Shown: positions 45,440 to 58,272, numbered from the stretch's first letter. The stretch is DNA of 64,000 bases from Podocnemis expansa (GCA_007922195.1 ML681996.1:19558479-19622478), one strand, 5' to 3'. The notes: generated by a model not told the origin, from the letters alone. Numbers and translations are program-made.

Positions 45440-46060
45440 TTAAGCTTGCCCTTACTTTCTGTACATCCAGCCTATCCTTGTTCCAGTTCTGCCTCTTTAT
45501 GCCTCTGTGTCCCTGTGCCAGTCCTATTATCTTCTCACTTAGCTAGCCAAAGTCTCCATTCCTCAGGCTTCTCATCCCAGGCTCAGTCTCCTTGCTCAAC
45601 ATGTTTTAGTTTCACATCTTTGAATGACCAGTCCTTGTTTCTGCCAGTTTCCCCTATCTGGCCAGTCATAAGATCTGTCTCTGAGTTTTCACTTTATGTG
45701 GCATCTCTCCACCTTCATTTCCTATCCTCACTGTCAACTCAAATTCCTCAATCTTTTTGTTTTATCTCAATGTCTGGTTTCCTGACTCCCAGTCCCAATC
45801 CCTTTGCCTAGCCAGCTCTGGTCTCTCCCAGTTTCCAGATCCACTCTTCCATCTCAGCCATTCCTAGTGTCCTCTCTTTTTCTCCCAGTACCAGTTTCTG
45901 CTCCCAGCTCCCAGTTCTATTTTCTTTTTCCAGCCGGTGACAATCTCCCACCCTAACTGCCAGTACTGATTTTGCTTTTCCTCCTTTCCTTCCCAGTATC
46001 CAGTTCCACTCTTCTACCCAGGCATCTTGTCCTATCTTCATCATATCCCCCAGTATTGAC
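45440..46060. repeat. Pyrimidine-rich dispersed-repeat-like tract
   Basis: A 600-bp plus-strand run dominated by C and T with recurring CCCAGTTCCAGT-, CTCCCAGT- and TCTCTCC-like phrases. I believe this wording occurs repeatedly in turtle genomes, continuing into the CAGCCTCCTTACACTCAACT region, but I cannot verify it here. Open frames across it are not credible. Confidence 0.45.
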
Positions 46061-47521
46061 TCATGTCCACATCTGCATTGAAATCAGTTAACTTTATCCT
46101 TCATGCTGCCTGGGCCCAGAAGGGACATCGCTGAGAATGTAGATAAGACAGCCTCCTTACACTCAACTCAAAGGCCCAGCCCCAGCCCACAGGTGTTCAG
46201 AGCATTAATTGCAAGAAATGAGATGCTCAGCCTCAGGCTGGGATATACCTAGTTCAGACAGACTCTTCAGGAAAATTAGCTGCAAAGCTCTATCAAGTGT
46301 CTACTGAGCACATGCAAATTCATACAGGCCATTTCCAAAGACTTGTAACTTGGCCAAATTGAGATATAGCTTCATTGGGATGATAAAAGGCACATAACTG
46401 ACACAAAGGCATTCTTTCTCTGCTCTGTCAAATTTCAAAATGCCTGCTCCAAAGTGTGGCTGCTACATGCTTCCTAAAAGAAAGTGTATGACAATTTATT
46501 TTTTTTAACACAAAATAGTATATGGATAAAGCTGTTTCAGCCTAGTCATTGAAGGTGACGTGTTTTCTCAGAAAATTATGGGAACTTTCACAAAAGATAT
46601 AGTAAATGAATTATTCTTTAACAGGGAAAATCCCTTATCATGATAAAATAAACCTCTAAAGTATAAGAGAGGATTCAGGACCAACAGTGCATCAGAGAGA
46701 TGATTTTGCTTCTGAGTCTGCATGTTTATCAACTGTGTTCAAAGAGTAGTCATTATATTTATTATTTATGTGCTGCAGAACTCACGGTATGGTAGACGCT
46801 TTCCAAACATGGATGAACATGATCATGGCCCAGCAGATTTAACAATCTAAAGACATATGAGATGACAGATGGCAAGCAGGAAGAAGGGGAGTAACACATA
46901 TGCAGTTGTGTTAACAAGTAAATATAAATAGGAAAAGAAAGTTACTCTGGAAGCATGACAAGGTCAGTTACTTAAACTCAGATCTTGTTGGAATAGAGAA
47001 GAGAGAATTTCTGAGTCTGTCAGTGTCAATATGATGGCTGAGCAGATAATTTGTCCAAAGAAAAACTTTGCTCAGAATTTGAGTATGTAGACTCAAGCTG
47101 TGCTGTTTTCACTCTTTAATAGGTATCCAGCTCTACTCCAAATGAGGGAACAGTATGTTCTATAAATAAAGATAATGTAATTAATTAACGTCATGTCCTT
47201 GTCCATTAATTTCACTTTGTATAAGTATAGGGCACTGCATACATTTGCTTCACCATTCATAGTTAACGATAGTACTTAAATAGGAAAGAAACAAAATTAT
47301 AACCATAAATATTTCAGTAGCCTATTTTAAATGTATTTGTATCTCTGTCAGTTGGCTTTTGACTATACCACAAAAACTCCCCTGATATTACCACTGTTGA
47401 CAGTCACAGATGAGGTTGATAGCTGAAAGGATATGGCAACATATACACAAGACCAAATCAAAATAATTACTAGGGCACCAAATAACAGTCTCATTTCCTA
47501 AGAAGAACAAGCCGCAGTAAC
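46061..47521. other. No recognised gene; L2/MIR-like piece inside
   Basis: The beginning may still belong to the pyrimidine-rich repeat. From about 46,500 the sequence is AT-rich; the only recognised item is at 46,755-46,905. Confidence 0.4.
46755..46905 (-). mobile_element. L2/MIR-like tail fragment
   Basis: TTATTTATGTGCTGCAGAAC, then TCATGGCCCAGCAGATTTAA and CAATCTAAAGACATATGAGA, matches the complement strand of the widespread repeat whose better copies read CTTACAATCTAA. Related in family, opposite in orientation, to 15,955-16,032. Confidence 0.45.
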
Positions 47522-47524
47522 TAG

Positions 47525-48715
47525 GGGTATGTCCATACACAGGTTTTATATCGAAATAACACTGGTTATTTCAATTTAAAATATGACATGTCCACACAAC
47601 GTTTCTTTATTTTGAAATAAGGAGCTCCCTTATTTCAAAATAAGGAAAATCATTTTGATATAATAAAACCAAGTATTATATTGAAATAAGCATTATCTCA
47701 AAACTGTTATTTTGAAATAACCCAGTGTGGCTGTGTTATATTGCTATGACCTGCATATAGATATAACAGTTTGACCTTTCTTCCAGGGTGCATAGCACCC
47801 TGGAAGGAAGCCCCCCACAGCACCCTGGCCAGGGAGTGGATCAGCACCCTGGCTGGGAGGGGGAGCAGAGGAGCATAGGGGAGCCTCCAGCTGGCTGAGC
47901 CGGTGATGGGGGAAACACCCTGCACCCCTGGCTTCCCCACACCTGGCCAGGTGTGAAGGGGCAGGGAGCCTGACACACCCGGCTTCCAGGCTCCTGGCCA
48001 GGTGTGCGGGGAAAGGGAGCCTGGTGCTCTCAGCTTCCCCCCACACCTGGCTGAGTGCATGGAGGCAGGAAGCCCAGTATGCCCAGCTTCCCCCCGCAGT
48101 TGCTGGGCAGTGGGGCCAGGGAGTCCTGTGTGCCTGGCATCCCCACACCTGGCCAAGCAGGAGGGCAGGGAATCCCACATGACCAGCTTCCCCTCCATGC
48201 TAGCTCGGGGGATGCTGGGTGCGCAGGCCTTCCTGCCCCCACCACCTGGTCAGATGCGGGGAAGCTGGGCCTGTAGGACTCCTGCCTATGCATGCCAGGC
48301 AGCTGTGTGGGGAAGCCAAGCAGGTGGGACTCCCTGCCTCCGCATGCCCAGGAGCTGGCGGGGGGAAGCCCAGCGCTGGGTCCCATCTCCCACCTATGCT
48401 GGAAGGCTGCAGCCAGTCTAGGGGGATGCCTTTACCTCCACTGGTCTCAGGGAACCCAGAGCCAGTGGGGGCTTTTTTTCCCCTGCCACTGGCTCTCCTG
48501 GGGAAAGCCAGGCTGGGGACTGGGTGGCAACATGGCCCTGCCAGGGGGCCATGTTGACACACCTCCCAGAATGCCCCTCTCCTAGATCGAGCCAGATGTG
48601 CTAGTTCGATACTTTAGTGGGGGGGGTCTGTTAAATTGATTTAAGTTAAATATATCGATTTAACTTAAATTGCTTCAAGTTAAATCAATTTAACTCCCTG
48701 TGTGTGGACATAGCC
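47525..48715. mobile_element. Family E fold-back transposon, 1.19 kb (E4)
   Basis: Termini GGGTATGTCCATACAC and (reverse complement) GGCTATGTCCACACACAG with a perfect 3-bp duplication TAG (47,522-47,524 and 48,716-48,718). The left arm has TTATTTCAAAATAAG-like motifs; the right arm uses a different palindrome, TTAAATCAATTTAA / ATCGATTTAA. The centre starts with the palindrome CCAGGGTGCATAGCACCCTG, also found at the same place in E1, and contains 60-70-bp minisatellite units built on CCTGGCCAGGTGTG...GGGGAAGC, which occur inverted in the right half. Non-coding. Confidence 0.8.
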
Positions 48716-48971
48716 TAGTAGGCAGAGGCTTAGGCAACATTTCTGACATGCAGATAATGAGGACCCCTTCATACATGAATCTCCCTATTTCTTGCATACA
48801 CCTGAAGTTCAGGAAGCATCATACAGAGAAGCAACTAGCAGTGGTTATGCCATGTGAGTTGTGGCTAATGCTGGGAGAAGCCAGAAAGAGTATGTGCTGA
48901 ATGTTGTTAAATGATAACAGGAAGCACATGCACTGTTCTGATTCCATATAAGCCCTTTTATGAGGACTTAA

Positions 48972-49762
48972 TTCATAGACTCATAGACTCATAGACACTA
49001 AGGTCAGAAGGGACCAATATGATCATCTAGTCCAACCTCCTGCACACTGCAGGCCATAAAACCTCACTGACCCACTCCTATAATGAACCTCAAACCCATA
49101 AGTGAGCTATTAAAGTCCTCAAATCATGATTTAAAGACTTTAATACAGAGAATCAACCAGCAAGTGAGCCATACCCGATGCTACAGAGGAAGGCAAAAAA
49201 AACCCAGTGTCCAAGCCAATCTGCCCTGAGGGAAAATTCCTTCCCGACCCCAAATATGGTGATTGGTTAAACCCTGAGCATGAGGGCAAGTCCACAACAG
49301 TCAGGTCAAGAAGAACTTCTCTGTAATAACTCAAAACTTACTCCATCTAGTGCCTCTTCCCAGGTCACTATCATACCCATCACCACTAGTAAATGACAGA
49401 CAATGGCCAGCCTATATTGTACATCATATCATTCCCTCCATAAACTCATTAAGCTCAGTTTTGAAGGCACCTAAGGATTTTGCCCCCACCACTTCCCTTG
49501 GTAGACTATTCCAGAACTTTACTCCTCTGATGGTTAGGAATCTGTGTCTAATTTCAAGCCTAAATTTCTGAAGGTCAGTTTGTATCTGTTTGTTCTTGTG
49601 TCCACACTGGCACTGTATTCAAATAATTCCTCTCCCGCTATTGTATTTATCCCTCTAATGTATTTATAAAGAGCAATCACATCTCCTCTGAGCCTTCTTT
49701 GGCTTAGACTAAACAAACCAAGCTCTTTAAGTCGTCTTAAATTCATATTTAAGTGGTTCAGA
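48972..49762 (-). mobile_element. CR1 LINE, ORF2 C-terminus and 3' UTR
   Basis: The 3' end shows three CATAGACTCATAGACTCATA repeats (48,972-48,995), the terminal octamer-like repeat of CR1, then the UTR (CACTAAGGTCAGAAGGGACC). The minus-strand coding part (to about 49,760) reads RRLKELGLFSLSQRRLRGDV, then IALYKYIRGINTIAGEELFE, the conserved CR1 ORF2 C-terminus. It is the best preserved CR1 in the window; 5' truncated at about 49,762. Confidence 0.9.
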
Positions 49763-51261
49763 TCTATAACCCATTGTCCATTCAACACACACAGGAGAAT
49801 GATTGGAAATATAAAGCAGCCAGAAACTATAGTAGTTTCCTGTTCACACTCTGTACAGCAGTTAGCCACATTGCTGAAGATTGGTGTGGGTGAGAAGCCC
49901 TCCAAAGCCATTTGCCTTAATTGCAGTAGTAAGGCAGGAAACTGCTTCAACACAAGGAAGTTAATGGAAATTTCCTCTACCTTAATAGTCATCTGTGGAC
50001 AGTTCCTTCTGAAGGAGTGATCAGTACATCTTAAATTTGAAAAAAATGAAAGAAATTGAATTAAGGTATTAGAAATCAATACAAGTCGTGTATTTGTATG
50101 TTAGTGCCTACATTTTCAAGCTCCCACCAAATTTGATTAAAAAAAAATCCAAATCCAAATGTTTGTGGCATTTATGAAAGTTTGGCTGTAATAATCATAA
50201 GCAGACTTCAAAAGGTCAGAAATTTTTCTTGTATCAAAAAAAAAAGTATCTGAAATCTTATGAGACAAGATTCATCTGCTTGTTATTTTTATTTTTTTAA
50301 TTGTTGACCAGGTTCAGTATATTTAAAAAACTAGTTTTCTCTCTGTAATCTGGTTCCAGACAACATGAGAAAATTCAAAGATGGGCACAACTAAAAAGTA
50401 CAAGAAAGAAAATTCCATTGTACAAATTTGAACATCATAATTTTGGGTGGGGTTCATTTCAAGCCTTCAATGACATTTCAGATCCACTGTACATTATCCT
50501 AAGCAGTTCACACACCACTACAGAGTACTTTGCCTGTTGTATTATATTAAGTAATTATGTGATTTTGGAATATTTAGGAAGTCAGATGTAAGTGGTCAAG
50601 CATTGCTATGTCTTTTGTTAATATGACATAGAATTCCTGTGGTAACTCCTTCCTTTCAACTGAATGAAAGAATAATCCTATTAAATTTGCAAGTTGCACA
50701 AAAAGATGTTATTTTTGCTTTATCCACCTTTTTTTTCACATTTATTGCACTATTATTCACAGAATAAAGTTTGAATATGTCAGGTTCCTGTGTTTGATCT
50801 GGGATTGCTATAGTTCCAGTTGGCTCCACCTATGTTGAACCAATATACTTCTATATCAGTTTAATGGAGAATTATACATTTTTGTGCAGCAGAAAATAAG
50901 TATTATTGTATATGACGGAAACATAGTTGTTGCTGATTTTTTTCAGGGGAGAAAGCTAACATAAAACTTGAACATATAAAATATTTTAGCAATGTATTAG
51001 CTTTGAGCACAGTTTGACAAAACAGAATCAATAAAAAGCAATGCTCTTTGTCATAGGAACTTAAGAGGATTTTTTCCGCCTTTTACAATAATCTTGTAAT
51101 AGAAAGGTATAAACAGCAAAGTCCAGAGGGTTTGGTTCTTTTGGCTATACAAACTAGAAACTATAGGATGTATGCACAGACACTGGTACCAAAAATCCCT
51201 GCATATTCATCTGGAAATTGGGTTCTACTCAGTTCAGGAACACCTCCCTCTCATTCCCTAC
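49763..51261. other. No recognised gene or repeat
   Basis: AT-rich with poly-A and poly-T runs. A minus-strand frame running from the CR1 into 49,763-50,079 has no recognisable content beyond the CR1 end. Confidence 0.45.
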
Positions 51262-52513
51262 AGCTATGTCTACACTTAAAACTTTATTCAAATTAATTAA
51301 TTTGAACTAATAATTGTTAATTTGAACTAAGTTAATTCAAACTAACATGGCCCCATTATAAACCCAAATCGAACTAGAGTGTCCATGGACAGGACTTTCT
51401 AGTTTGATTTAGGAGGAGGGTACCATGGGAAGTGTGACAACATGGCACCCCAAAAGGGACATGCTCCCATCCAATCACAGGGTGGCACAAATGGGGCAAA
51501 GCTCTAGGAGCTGAATTTCAAAGGGCACCAAATGACCCTACCTGGCTCCAAAGAAGAATGTGCCTTTCCCAATGGCACATTCCTCTGGGAACCAGGCTGG
51601 GGCTGGGGCTGGGGCTGGGGCTGGTGGAGATCATTTCCTGCCCTGCTCCTCAGCATGGGGGTGTGGGTGAAGAAGCCTCTGGCCACACTATGTGGCCAGG
51701 GCAGCTCCAGCCTCAGGGACCATGGCTAGGTAAGGTGAAAGGCATGGAGCTCCAGAGACTGTGATGGGAAAGCTGGTGGCTGGTGGGTGGGAAAAGCCGG
51801 CTTGGCTAGGCTGGCTTCACCACCCAGCCAGCCACCAGCTTTCCTGTCCTGGTCCCTGGGGCACCCATAGAAGGCGCCACGTGCCCAGCTCTAGTCACAC
51901 TGAGCCAGGTGGCAGGGAAAGCATCCCACACCTGGCTCTGGCTGCACCGAGCTGGGCAGGAGGGCAAGCACACCCCACCGCCTGGCACTGGCTGTGCTGA
52001 GCCAGGTGGCAGGGAAAGCATCCCTCACCAGGTTCATCGCTGATAGAGTCATGCATGGGTGCCTTCCCTGCCACCCAGCTCAGCACGGCTAGAGGTGGGC
52101 GGGGGCTGCCTGGCCCTGGCTGCACTCAGCCAGCAGCAGGGAAGGCATCCCTGCCTGGCCAGGGGACTGAGGCCAGGGCTGGGTGTGCCTTTGGGTCTTC
52201 TTGCCCTAAGTGCCACACAAGTAGGGTATGGCCCTGGGAAGGCAGCCTGAGAGGAAGAAGGTGAAACCATGTTAATTCAAACAAATGATTAGTTTGAATT
52301 AACGTGGCTCCACTGGATTAATTCAAACTAATAAGCTTGAATTAACGCTTACTTTGAAGTTAAGCAATGTTTTACAACTTTGAAATAAGCATTCATTACT
52401 TCAAACTAAGGAGTTCCCTAATTCAAAGTGATGAAAGCCAGTGTTGCCATGCATTAGTTTAGTTCAGATTAATCGTCATTAATTTGAACTAAATTGTAAG
52501 TGTAGACATAGCC
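51262..52513. mobile_element. Family E fold-back transposon, 1.25 kb (E5)
   Basis: Termini AGCTATGTCTACACTTA and (reverse complement) GGCTATGTCTACACTTAC. No matching flanking triplet is visible. Arms carry AATTTGAACTAATT-type motifs (CpG-free versions of the TTCGAA palindrome). The centre folds back: GGGAAAGCTGGTGGCTGG (from 51,768) is complemented by CCAGCCACCAGCTTTCC (to 51,845). A GGGGCT tandem lies at 51,595-51,625, and CCTGGCTCTGGCTGCACCGA-like units of about 65 bp repeat at 51,890-52,160. Confidence 0.75.
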
Positions 52514-53905
52514 TGGGATGCTGTATAACCTCCAGTTGTCTCACCCTGCTCAAACATGCCAGTAACTCCAAACATTATCTTTGTGAGCCTCAAAAGTATT
52601 GGCCTTTTCTTTCTCAGTGCTATCTAGACTCAACCTTCAGGAAGTTTAGCTGACCAGACACACAGTAAAGAGATAAAGGACATTATCTCTGATCCAAAGT
52701 GTGTTCAAGTAAAGGATGATAGAACATGCCTCAGAATTTGCACAGTCAGTATTTGAATTCTTGACTGGGAATTCAGCAGTAAAGTCGAGGTTGTCTTTCT
52801 ATCCATACTGAATATCATGGATGCTCTAAAGTCCATAGCAGTTTTATTGTGTCTAATATGAAAGATCTAGCACCACTGTGGCTGCTAGTACAACAATGAT
52901 GCAAAGGTTCACTATGGATTCGGGGGCAGAATACAATCTACTGGGGCTTTTGAACACCAACAAATATTTGTTGCAAGATACGTGCATTTGGGCCGAGACA
53001 CCTTCATTGGTGTTGAAATAACTTCAGACACACTCATTCAGCAACACGGATTAAATAAATGCCTTCATATTCAGTCAAAATCAGGTGATGTTGTACAGCT
53101 TATGATATGTGGTAAGACCTCCTATGCATGATACATGACAGTTCATAAATAGATAATGAACGTGCTTTTTATAGGAGTAATAGCCATCAACAACTTCTAC
53201 ATCCATGCCTCCAGCCTCTAGTCAGGTACTCTAATATTCATTGGTATAAGCTCTAAATTACCAGTTGATAGTACTGCCCAGTTTGGATATGTATCACTTC
53301 AGCTTAAGGGCACAACCTTCAATTTTGTTCATTATTTTGTTCATTTTCAAGGGAATGTACTTTCAATTTTGTAAGGAAACTTCTATAGAATAAGAAGAGA
53401 AGTGTTGTACAGTATAAATGCAGATTCTGGTAGTGACATGAAAAATCCTATTTTTGGATTCAAATTAAATTTGAATGTCCACTTTTTATGCTGTTCTCCC
53501 CCCCCCCTTTGAACATAACCCCTCCATATCTGACTTTTCAGAATAAAAATCTCAAAACAGCATTTGGTAATTGGTATTTAAAGTCAATGACTCACACACT
53601 GTAGGTCTAGTATTCCAGTCTGTTTTGATTTGCTTAGTCACAGAAAGAATTGTAGTGCACTGAAAACTTTGCATTGTCTATGTTATTGGGTCAGCTAGTA
53701 CAAAAGAAGATGCTTCATAATAATTCCAGCACTGCAATGCTATTGTCATTTTGAGTTGGAATACAACCAAATAACCTATCCAATCACTTACAGACAGACT
53801 TTAAAACAAGGCGAAAAAAAACCCCAAAACACTATTTGGTTTATTTATTAATGCAAAAAGCATAAAGGTACCAATCTCAATAAATGTCAATTCTATCAGA
53901 ATATG
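52514..53905. other. No recognised gene or repeat
   Basis: AT-rich, with a C8 run near 53,501-53,508. Nothing further. Confidence 0.45.
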
Positions 53906-53913
53906 GGTAGAAG

Positions 53914-54395
53914 CAGGGCCACCCCAGGGGGATGCAAGGCCTGGTGCCAATTGGCCTGTGTGGGGTCCCATTCCCCCATGCTGGGGGGGCGGGCTGGTCC
54001 CACCCTGCCCACCCCCCCTTATCCCTGGGGGTGGAGCAGGCAGGTCCAGAATGCTCTACCACACCACCTCTGGACTGGCCCTTCCCGCCCCCAAGGCAAA
54101 ACAGCTGGCCCAGGGAAGGGCCAGAGAGATAAGCCCAGGCTCTGGGCTGACTCACTTCACCCCGGGGCTGGCTCTTCCCTGTTCTGGGAATGGAGAAGAG
54201 CCAGCCAGGAGCAGCAGCTGGCTCAGTGCTCCGTCCCCCCTCCCTTGCTGTATCCAAAAGCAGTGGATAATGCGGCCGTGGGGCGGCGACAGTTTGATCC
54301 CTCTGCTGCCCGGCTCACAGCAGGACAGCACGGGGCCCATGGAACGATGGGGCCTGGAGCAATTGCCTCCTCGCCATCCCCTAGGGACAGCCCTG
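53914..54395. mobile_element. Non-autonomous hAT-like element (482 bp)
   Basis: The left end CAGGGCCACCCCAGGGGG and right end (reverse complement CAGGGCTGTCCCTAGGGG) form a TIR; both sides then continue into a shared CAATTG-containing block. Flanks GGTAGAAG and GGGAAGAG agree at 5 of 8 positions, so the 8-bp duplication is only weakly supported. GC-rich interior, non-coding. Confidence 0.65.
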
Positions 54396-54403
54396 GGGAA
54401 GAG

Positions 54404-55345
54404 GGACTGTTTTTTTTGCGGAGAACTGATACACATGTCTGGGTGTCTTCTTTTAACTTCTGTTATAACGTTTTTTTAGGGCTATTAAACTCATAGGGTC
54501 AAAATCACTATCATTGGAATTCTACTGACTTCAAAAGGAGTTTTGCCAGCAAAGAATTGAGATTGTAGAATATTGCAAGCAGAACTATTGCATGTGTCAA
54601 TAAAAATAAGTATTAATCTGCAGGTGTGTCTATTAGATTTTTTTAGAGGTGTTTTTTCTACCAAAACGTAATTTGATATGGTTGGGAAGCAAATGTATTA
54701 CAAGTATTTTTGTCCCATATTTGTGCTGATTCACAGTCAAGATTTCTGATTGCGTAGTAGCTACAAACCTAGATGCGTGCTATGGACAACTTGCTTATTT
54801 TAATACAAAAAGTTCTATCAACAACCATTTAACCTATTTATTGTTATTGTACGTTAACATACAATGGAGTGTGTTGGAAGTAAATAAATTAACCAAGATT
54901 CCATACAGAGAATAAGCTTTTATGGGAAGATTTGGTGAACAACAATTTGATTGATTTTTGATAGTGACACTCTGAGGTTATTTGTATAAAGAAAAGAATG
55001 ATTGTTAGTATTGCAAAATATAGTTAGCTATCTGCCTCTATAAAATCCTTGTCAAACAAACAGACACACAAAAGATATTATGCATCATGTATATACATGC
55101 ACATATTCTGTATGTTTCTAATCCACAGCCAAAGCCAACTGAGTCAATTAAAATTGGCACTGGATCAGGCCTTTGTGCGCCTTTATCACTCCAGGTACCA
55201 GGTCTTCAGTCTGGAGGTTTGTAACCTGGGATCATAGTAGTAAATGCTGAGAACCATTCTTCTAGGTACATCCCCTATTTCTGTTGTTTCAGGGCCTGAC
55301 TAACCCTGTTAACTGCATCCTGCCTTGTTGGCACAAAGTGTCTGT
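54404..55345. other. No recognised gene or repeat
   Basis: AT-rich sequence up to the CR1 end; nothing supported. Confidence 0.45.
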
Positions 55346-55358
55346 AAACAGACTCATA

Positions 55359-55877
55359 GGCTATGTCCACATGTACATGGTTAAATTAATTTAGCTTAAA
55401 TTGATTTAATAAAATAAAAATAAAAATCATTAAATCGATTTAAGTTAAATCGATTTAACAGGTCCACACCAAAAAACCCAAATCGAAATAGCAAGTCCAG
55501 ACACAGGACATGCTATTTCACTTCTGGAGAGGGGCACCATGGGAGGTGTGGCATGATGGCCCCCTAGAAGGGACATGTCCCAACCCAATATATAGAAAAA
55601 GGACAGCACCCTGGGAAGGAGAAGAGTAAATTGCATTAAATCAAAATAATGGTTATTTCAAAATAACGCATCTGAACAACGTTATTTCAAAATAACCATT
55701 TCAATTTAACAGGTGTTTTGCTTTAAAGTAGGTTTAACCTATTTTGATTGAACATCTCTTGAATCAAGATGATGGAGGTCATCATTTTGATTCAAAAGAA
55801 TGTCGTTTGGACCTAATTTTTATTAAATCAAAATAACCACTGTTATTTTGATTTAAAAGGTATGTGTGGACATACCC
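55359..55877. mobile_element. Family E transposon, 519 bp (E6), inside CR1
   Basis: Termini GGCTATGTCCACATGTAC and (reverse complement) GGGTATGTCCACACATACC. Flanking ATA (55,356-55,358) and ATG (55,878-55,880) agree with the CR1 text CATAGACTTTAAGG that would be restored by removing the element and one triplet, which supports the 3-bp duplication. Arms carry TTAAATCGATTTAA palindromes; the centre is short. Confidence 0.82.
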
Positions 55878-56077
55878 ATGGACTTTAAGGTCAGAAGGAA
55901 ACAGTATGGTCATCTAATCTGACCTCCTGCATGACACAAGCCACAGAAACTCACTAACCCACTCCTGTCATAAAACTGCAACACATGACTGAGTTATTGA
56001 AGTTCTTAATGCATGGTTTAAAGACTTCGAGGTACAGAGACTCCACCAGCAAGTGACCCATGCCCCATGCTATATAG

Positions 56078-56667
56078 TAGGGGTGTCCAAATTGCAGCCC
56101 CTGGGCTGCATGCATCCCACAAATGGCTTTTCTGCAGCCTCTGAATAAAAAATTTTAACCGTGTCAGCTGCAGCCTGCAGCACTGGAAATAGAAAATAGC
56201 CGACTGCTGTGGTATGAAGCAGCCCCAGCCCAGGCTGAGACTTTTGAAGTCACCTTCTTTGAGCATGCTTAGCGCATGCTCAGGATGGGAGCCCCAGCGT
56301 GTGGCGTGGTCTTTGGAGCGGTGAGGGCCAGGATGAAAGGGAAGGGGTCGCAGAGTGGTGAAACCCAATAGCACAGGGCTGGGGTTAGGGAGTGGGTTAG
56401 GGATTTGGGGAAAGCAGCAGCTCAGGGCGGGGGGTAAGGAAGGTGTCAAGGATTTTGGAAAGCTGGTGGCACAGGGCAGGGGGGTTAGGGAAGGTGATAG
56501 GGACATGCAGGAAGCTGGCAGCAGGGTAGGGGGACTGGATCCGTTCAGCAGTGGTGATCTGGATCTGCCCCTAGCCACCGTGGTTAGGGAGCAGGAATTT
56601 TCTTGCCCACAGGCCAGCACCAGTCAGGCTCTGTGGCCCCAATGTACAGAAACTTTGGGCACCCCTG
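56078..56667. mobile_element. Non-autonomous hAT transposon (590 bp), inside CR1
   Basis: Termini TAGGGGTGTCCAAATTGC and (reverse complement) CAGGGGTGCCCAAAGTT. Flanks CTATATAG (56,070-56,077) and CTGTAGAG (56,668-56,675) match at 6 of 8 positions and both resemble the CR1 target CTACAGAG. G-rich interior with GGGTTAGGGA-like repeats (about 56,385-56,500). Non-coding. Confidence 0.82.
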
Positions 56668-57571
56668 CTGTAGAGTACGGTGACCCCCCTGTGTCACTGT
56701 CAATCTGCCAAGGGGGGAAATTCTTTCCCAAGTCCCAATGCAATAATCAGTTAAACCCTAGGCAGGTGGGCAAGACTCACCAGTTAGACACCCAGAAAAG
56801 AATTCTCTGTAGTAACTCAGAACCAATCCCATTTTACACTCCATCACATGCCCCTGGACATGTTTACTGCTAGTAGTCTCATAGACTCAGAGACTCTAAG
56901 GTCAGAAGGGACAAATATGTTCATCTAGTCTGACCTGCACAATGCAGATCACAGAAGCACACCCACTCACTCCTGTAGTAAACCTCTAACCTATGGTTTA
57001 AATACTTTAAGGTACAGAGAACCCATTAGTGAGTGAGCTGTGCCCCATGCTAATGTCCAGAGGGAAAATTCTTTTCCAACCCCAAATATGACAATCAGTT
57101 AAAACCTGAGTATGGGGTCAAGACTCACCAGCGAGATACCCAACAATGAATTCTCTGTGATAATTTGAATCCTACTTCATCAAAAGTTCCATCACAAGTC
57201 ATTGGATATCTAACATCAGTGACCAAAGATCAATTAATTGACAAATTAGGATGTCCTATCATGCCATTCTGTCTATAAATTTATCAAGCTCAGTCTTAAA
57301 GCCACCTAATTTTTTTTTGCCCCAGCTGCTTCCCTTGGAAGGATGTTCTAGAACTTCACTCCCCTGATGATAAGAAACCTTCAACTAGTTTCAAGTTTAA
57401 ACTTACTAATGGCCAGTTTATATTCATTTGTTCTTGTCTACACATTGGTGATGAACTTAAATAATTCTTTTTCCCTCCCCTAAATAATTAATTTTTGCCT
57501 GTGAACTATTTATAGAGGACAAACATATCTTCCTCAACCTTCCTTTGCTTATGCTAAACATGACAAGTTCC

Positions 57572-57868
57572 AAAGGGGCAGCCGTGTTAGTCTAGTCCAG
57601 GAAAAAAAAAAAAAAAGGAGTCGTGTGGTAGTTAAAGATTAACAGATTTATTTTTTGCATGAGTTTTCGTGGGAGAAAATCCCACTTCTTCAGATGCTTT
57701 GAAGATGAGGGAACTTACAGAATGGAAAGAAAATAAATGCAAGGGAGAGTAAAACATGGGATCAGGTCATACAGTAACAGCAAATCAGAGCAGCTGTTAA
57801 CATTCAAACTCTGGGAAGGCTGAAGTCAAATTACCTGTTGTAATGGGAAAAGAAGCCATAGTTTCCTC
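57572..57868 (-). mobile_element. Penelope-like 3' fragment inserted in CR1
   Basis: The plus strand shows CAGCCGTGTTAGTCTAGTCC, an A15-16 run (57,602-57,616), GGAGTCGTGTGGTAGTTAAA, the complement of a hammerhead, and on to about 57,868, where minus-strand codons read like the end of the Penelope ORF (LWLLFPLQQ / NYGFF-type context). It interrupts CR1 between GACAAGTTCC and CTCATAAGGC, so it is younger than the CR1. Confidence 0.8.
57657..57697 (-). ncRNA. Hammerhead ribozyme motif in CR1-nested Penelope fragment
   Basis: Minus strand: stem I GCAT/ATGC perfect, core CTGAAGA (only tolerant position 7 changed), bulged A, stem II GTGGG/CCCAC perfect, GAAA, then AACT in place of the palindromic AGCT, C as cleavage nucleotide. 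Only the stem III change would be expected to weaken it. Confidence 0.7.
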
Positions 57869-58272
57869 TCATAAGGCACGTTTTCCAATCCTCAGATCAT
57901 CCTGGTAGCTCTTCTCTGTACCTATTCCAGTCTGTGTTCATCTTTCTTAAATATGGAAGACCAGAACTGCACACAGTATTCCAGATTAGGTCTCACAAAT
58001 GCCTTGTATAATGGAACTAATGCCTCCTTATCTCTCCTGGAAATACCTCACTTCATGAATCTTAGGACTGTGTTAGCTTCTTTTCATGGCCATATCACAT
58101 TGGCAGCTTACAGCTGTCCTGTGATCACCCAATACACTCAAAATAACTCAATATATCCTTCTCTTACTTCCAGCTGATGCAGCCCCATCTTATAGCTTGC
58201 TATTATACATGACCCTGTGCCTTCCACTATTAAGTTTCATCCTATTTCTATTACTGCAGTCTACAAGCTCAC

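Larger units (their letters stand above)
55346..56875 (-). mobile_element. CR1 LINE 3' UTR, interrupted by E6 and a hAT element
   Basis: The CR1 3' end begins AGACTCATA, is interrupted by E6, resumes GACTTTAAGGTCAGAAGG at about 55,881, runs to CCCCATGCTATATAG, is interrupted again at 56,078-56,667, and resumes GTAGAGTACGG to about 56,875, where a second CR1 3' end begins. Only UTR sequence is present. Confidence 0.85.

Noticed and set aside
45446..45811. 121-codon Ser/Leu-rich frame
   Set aside because: Translation of a pyrimidine-rich tract; no signal or domain.
47707..48585. Multiple 70-163-codon frames on both strands
   Set aside because: They are a result of the G/C-rich tandem core of E4; no domain, and mutually overlapping on both strands.
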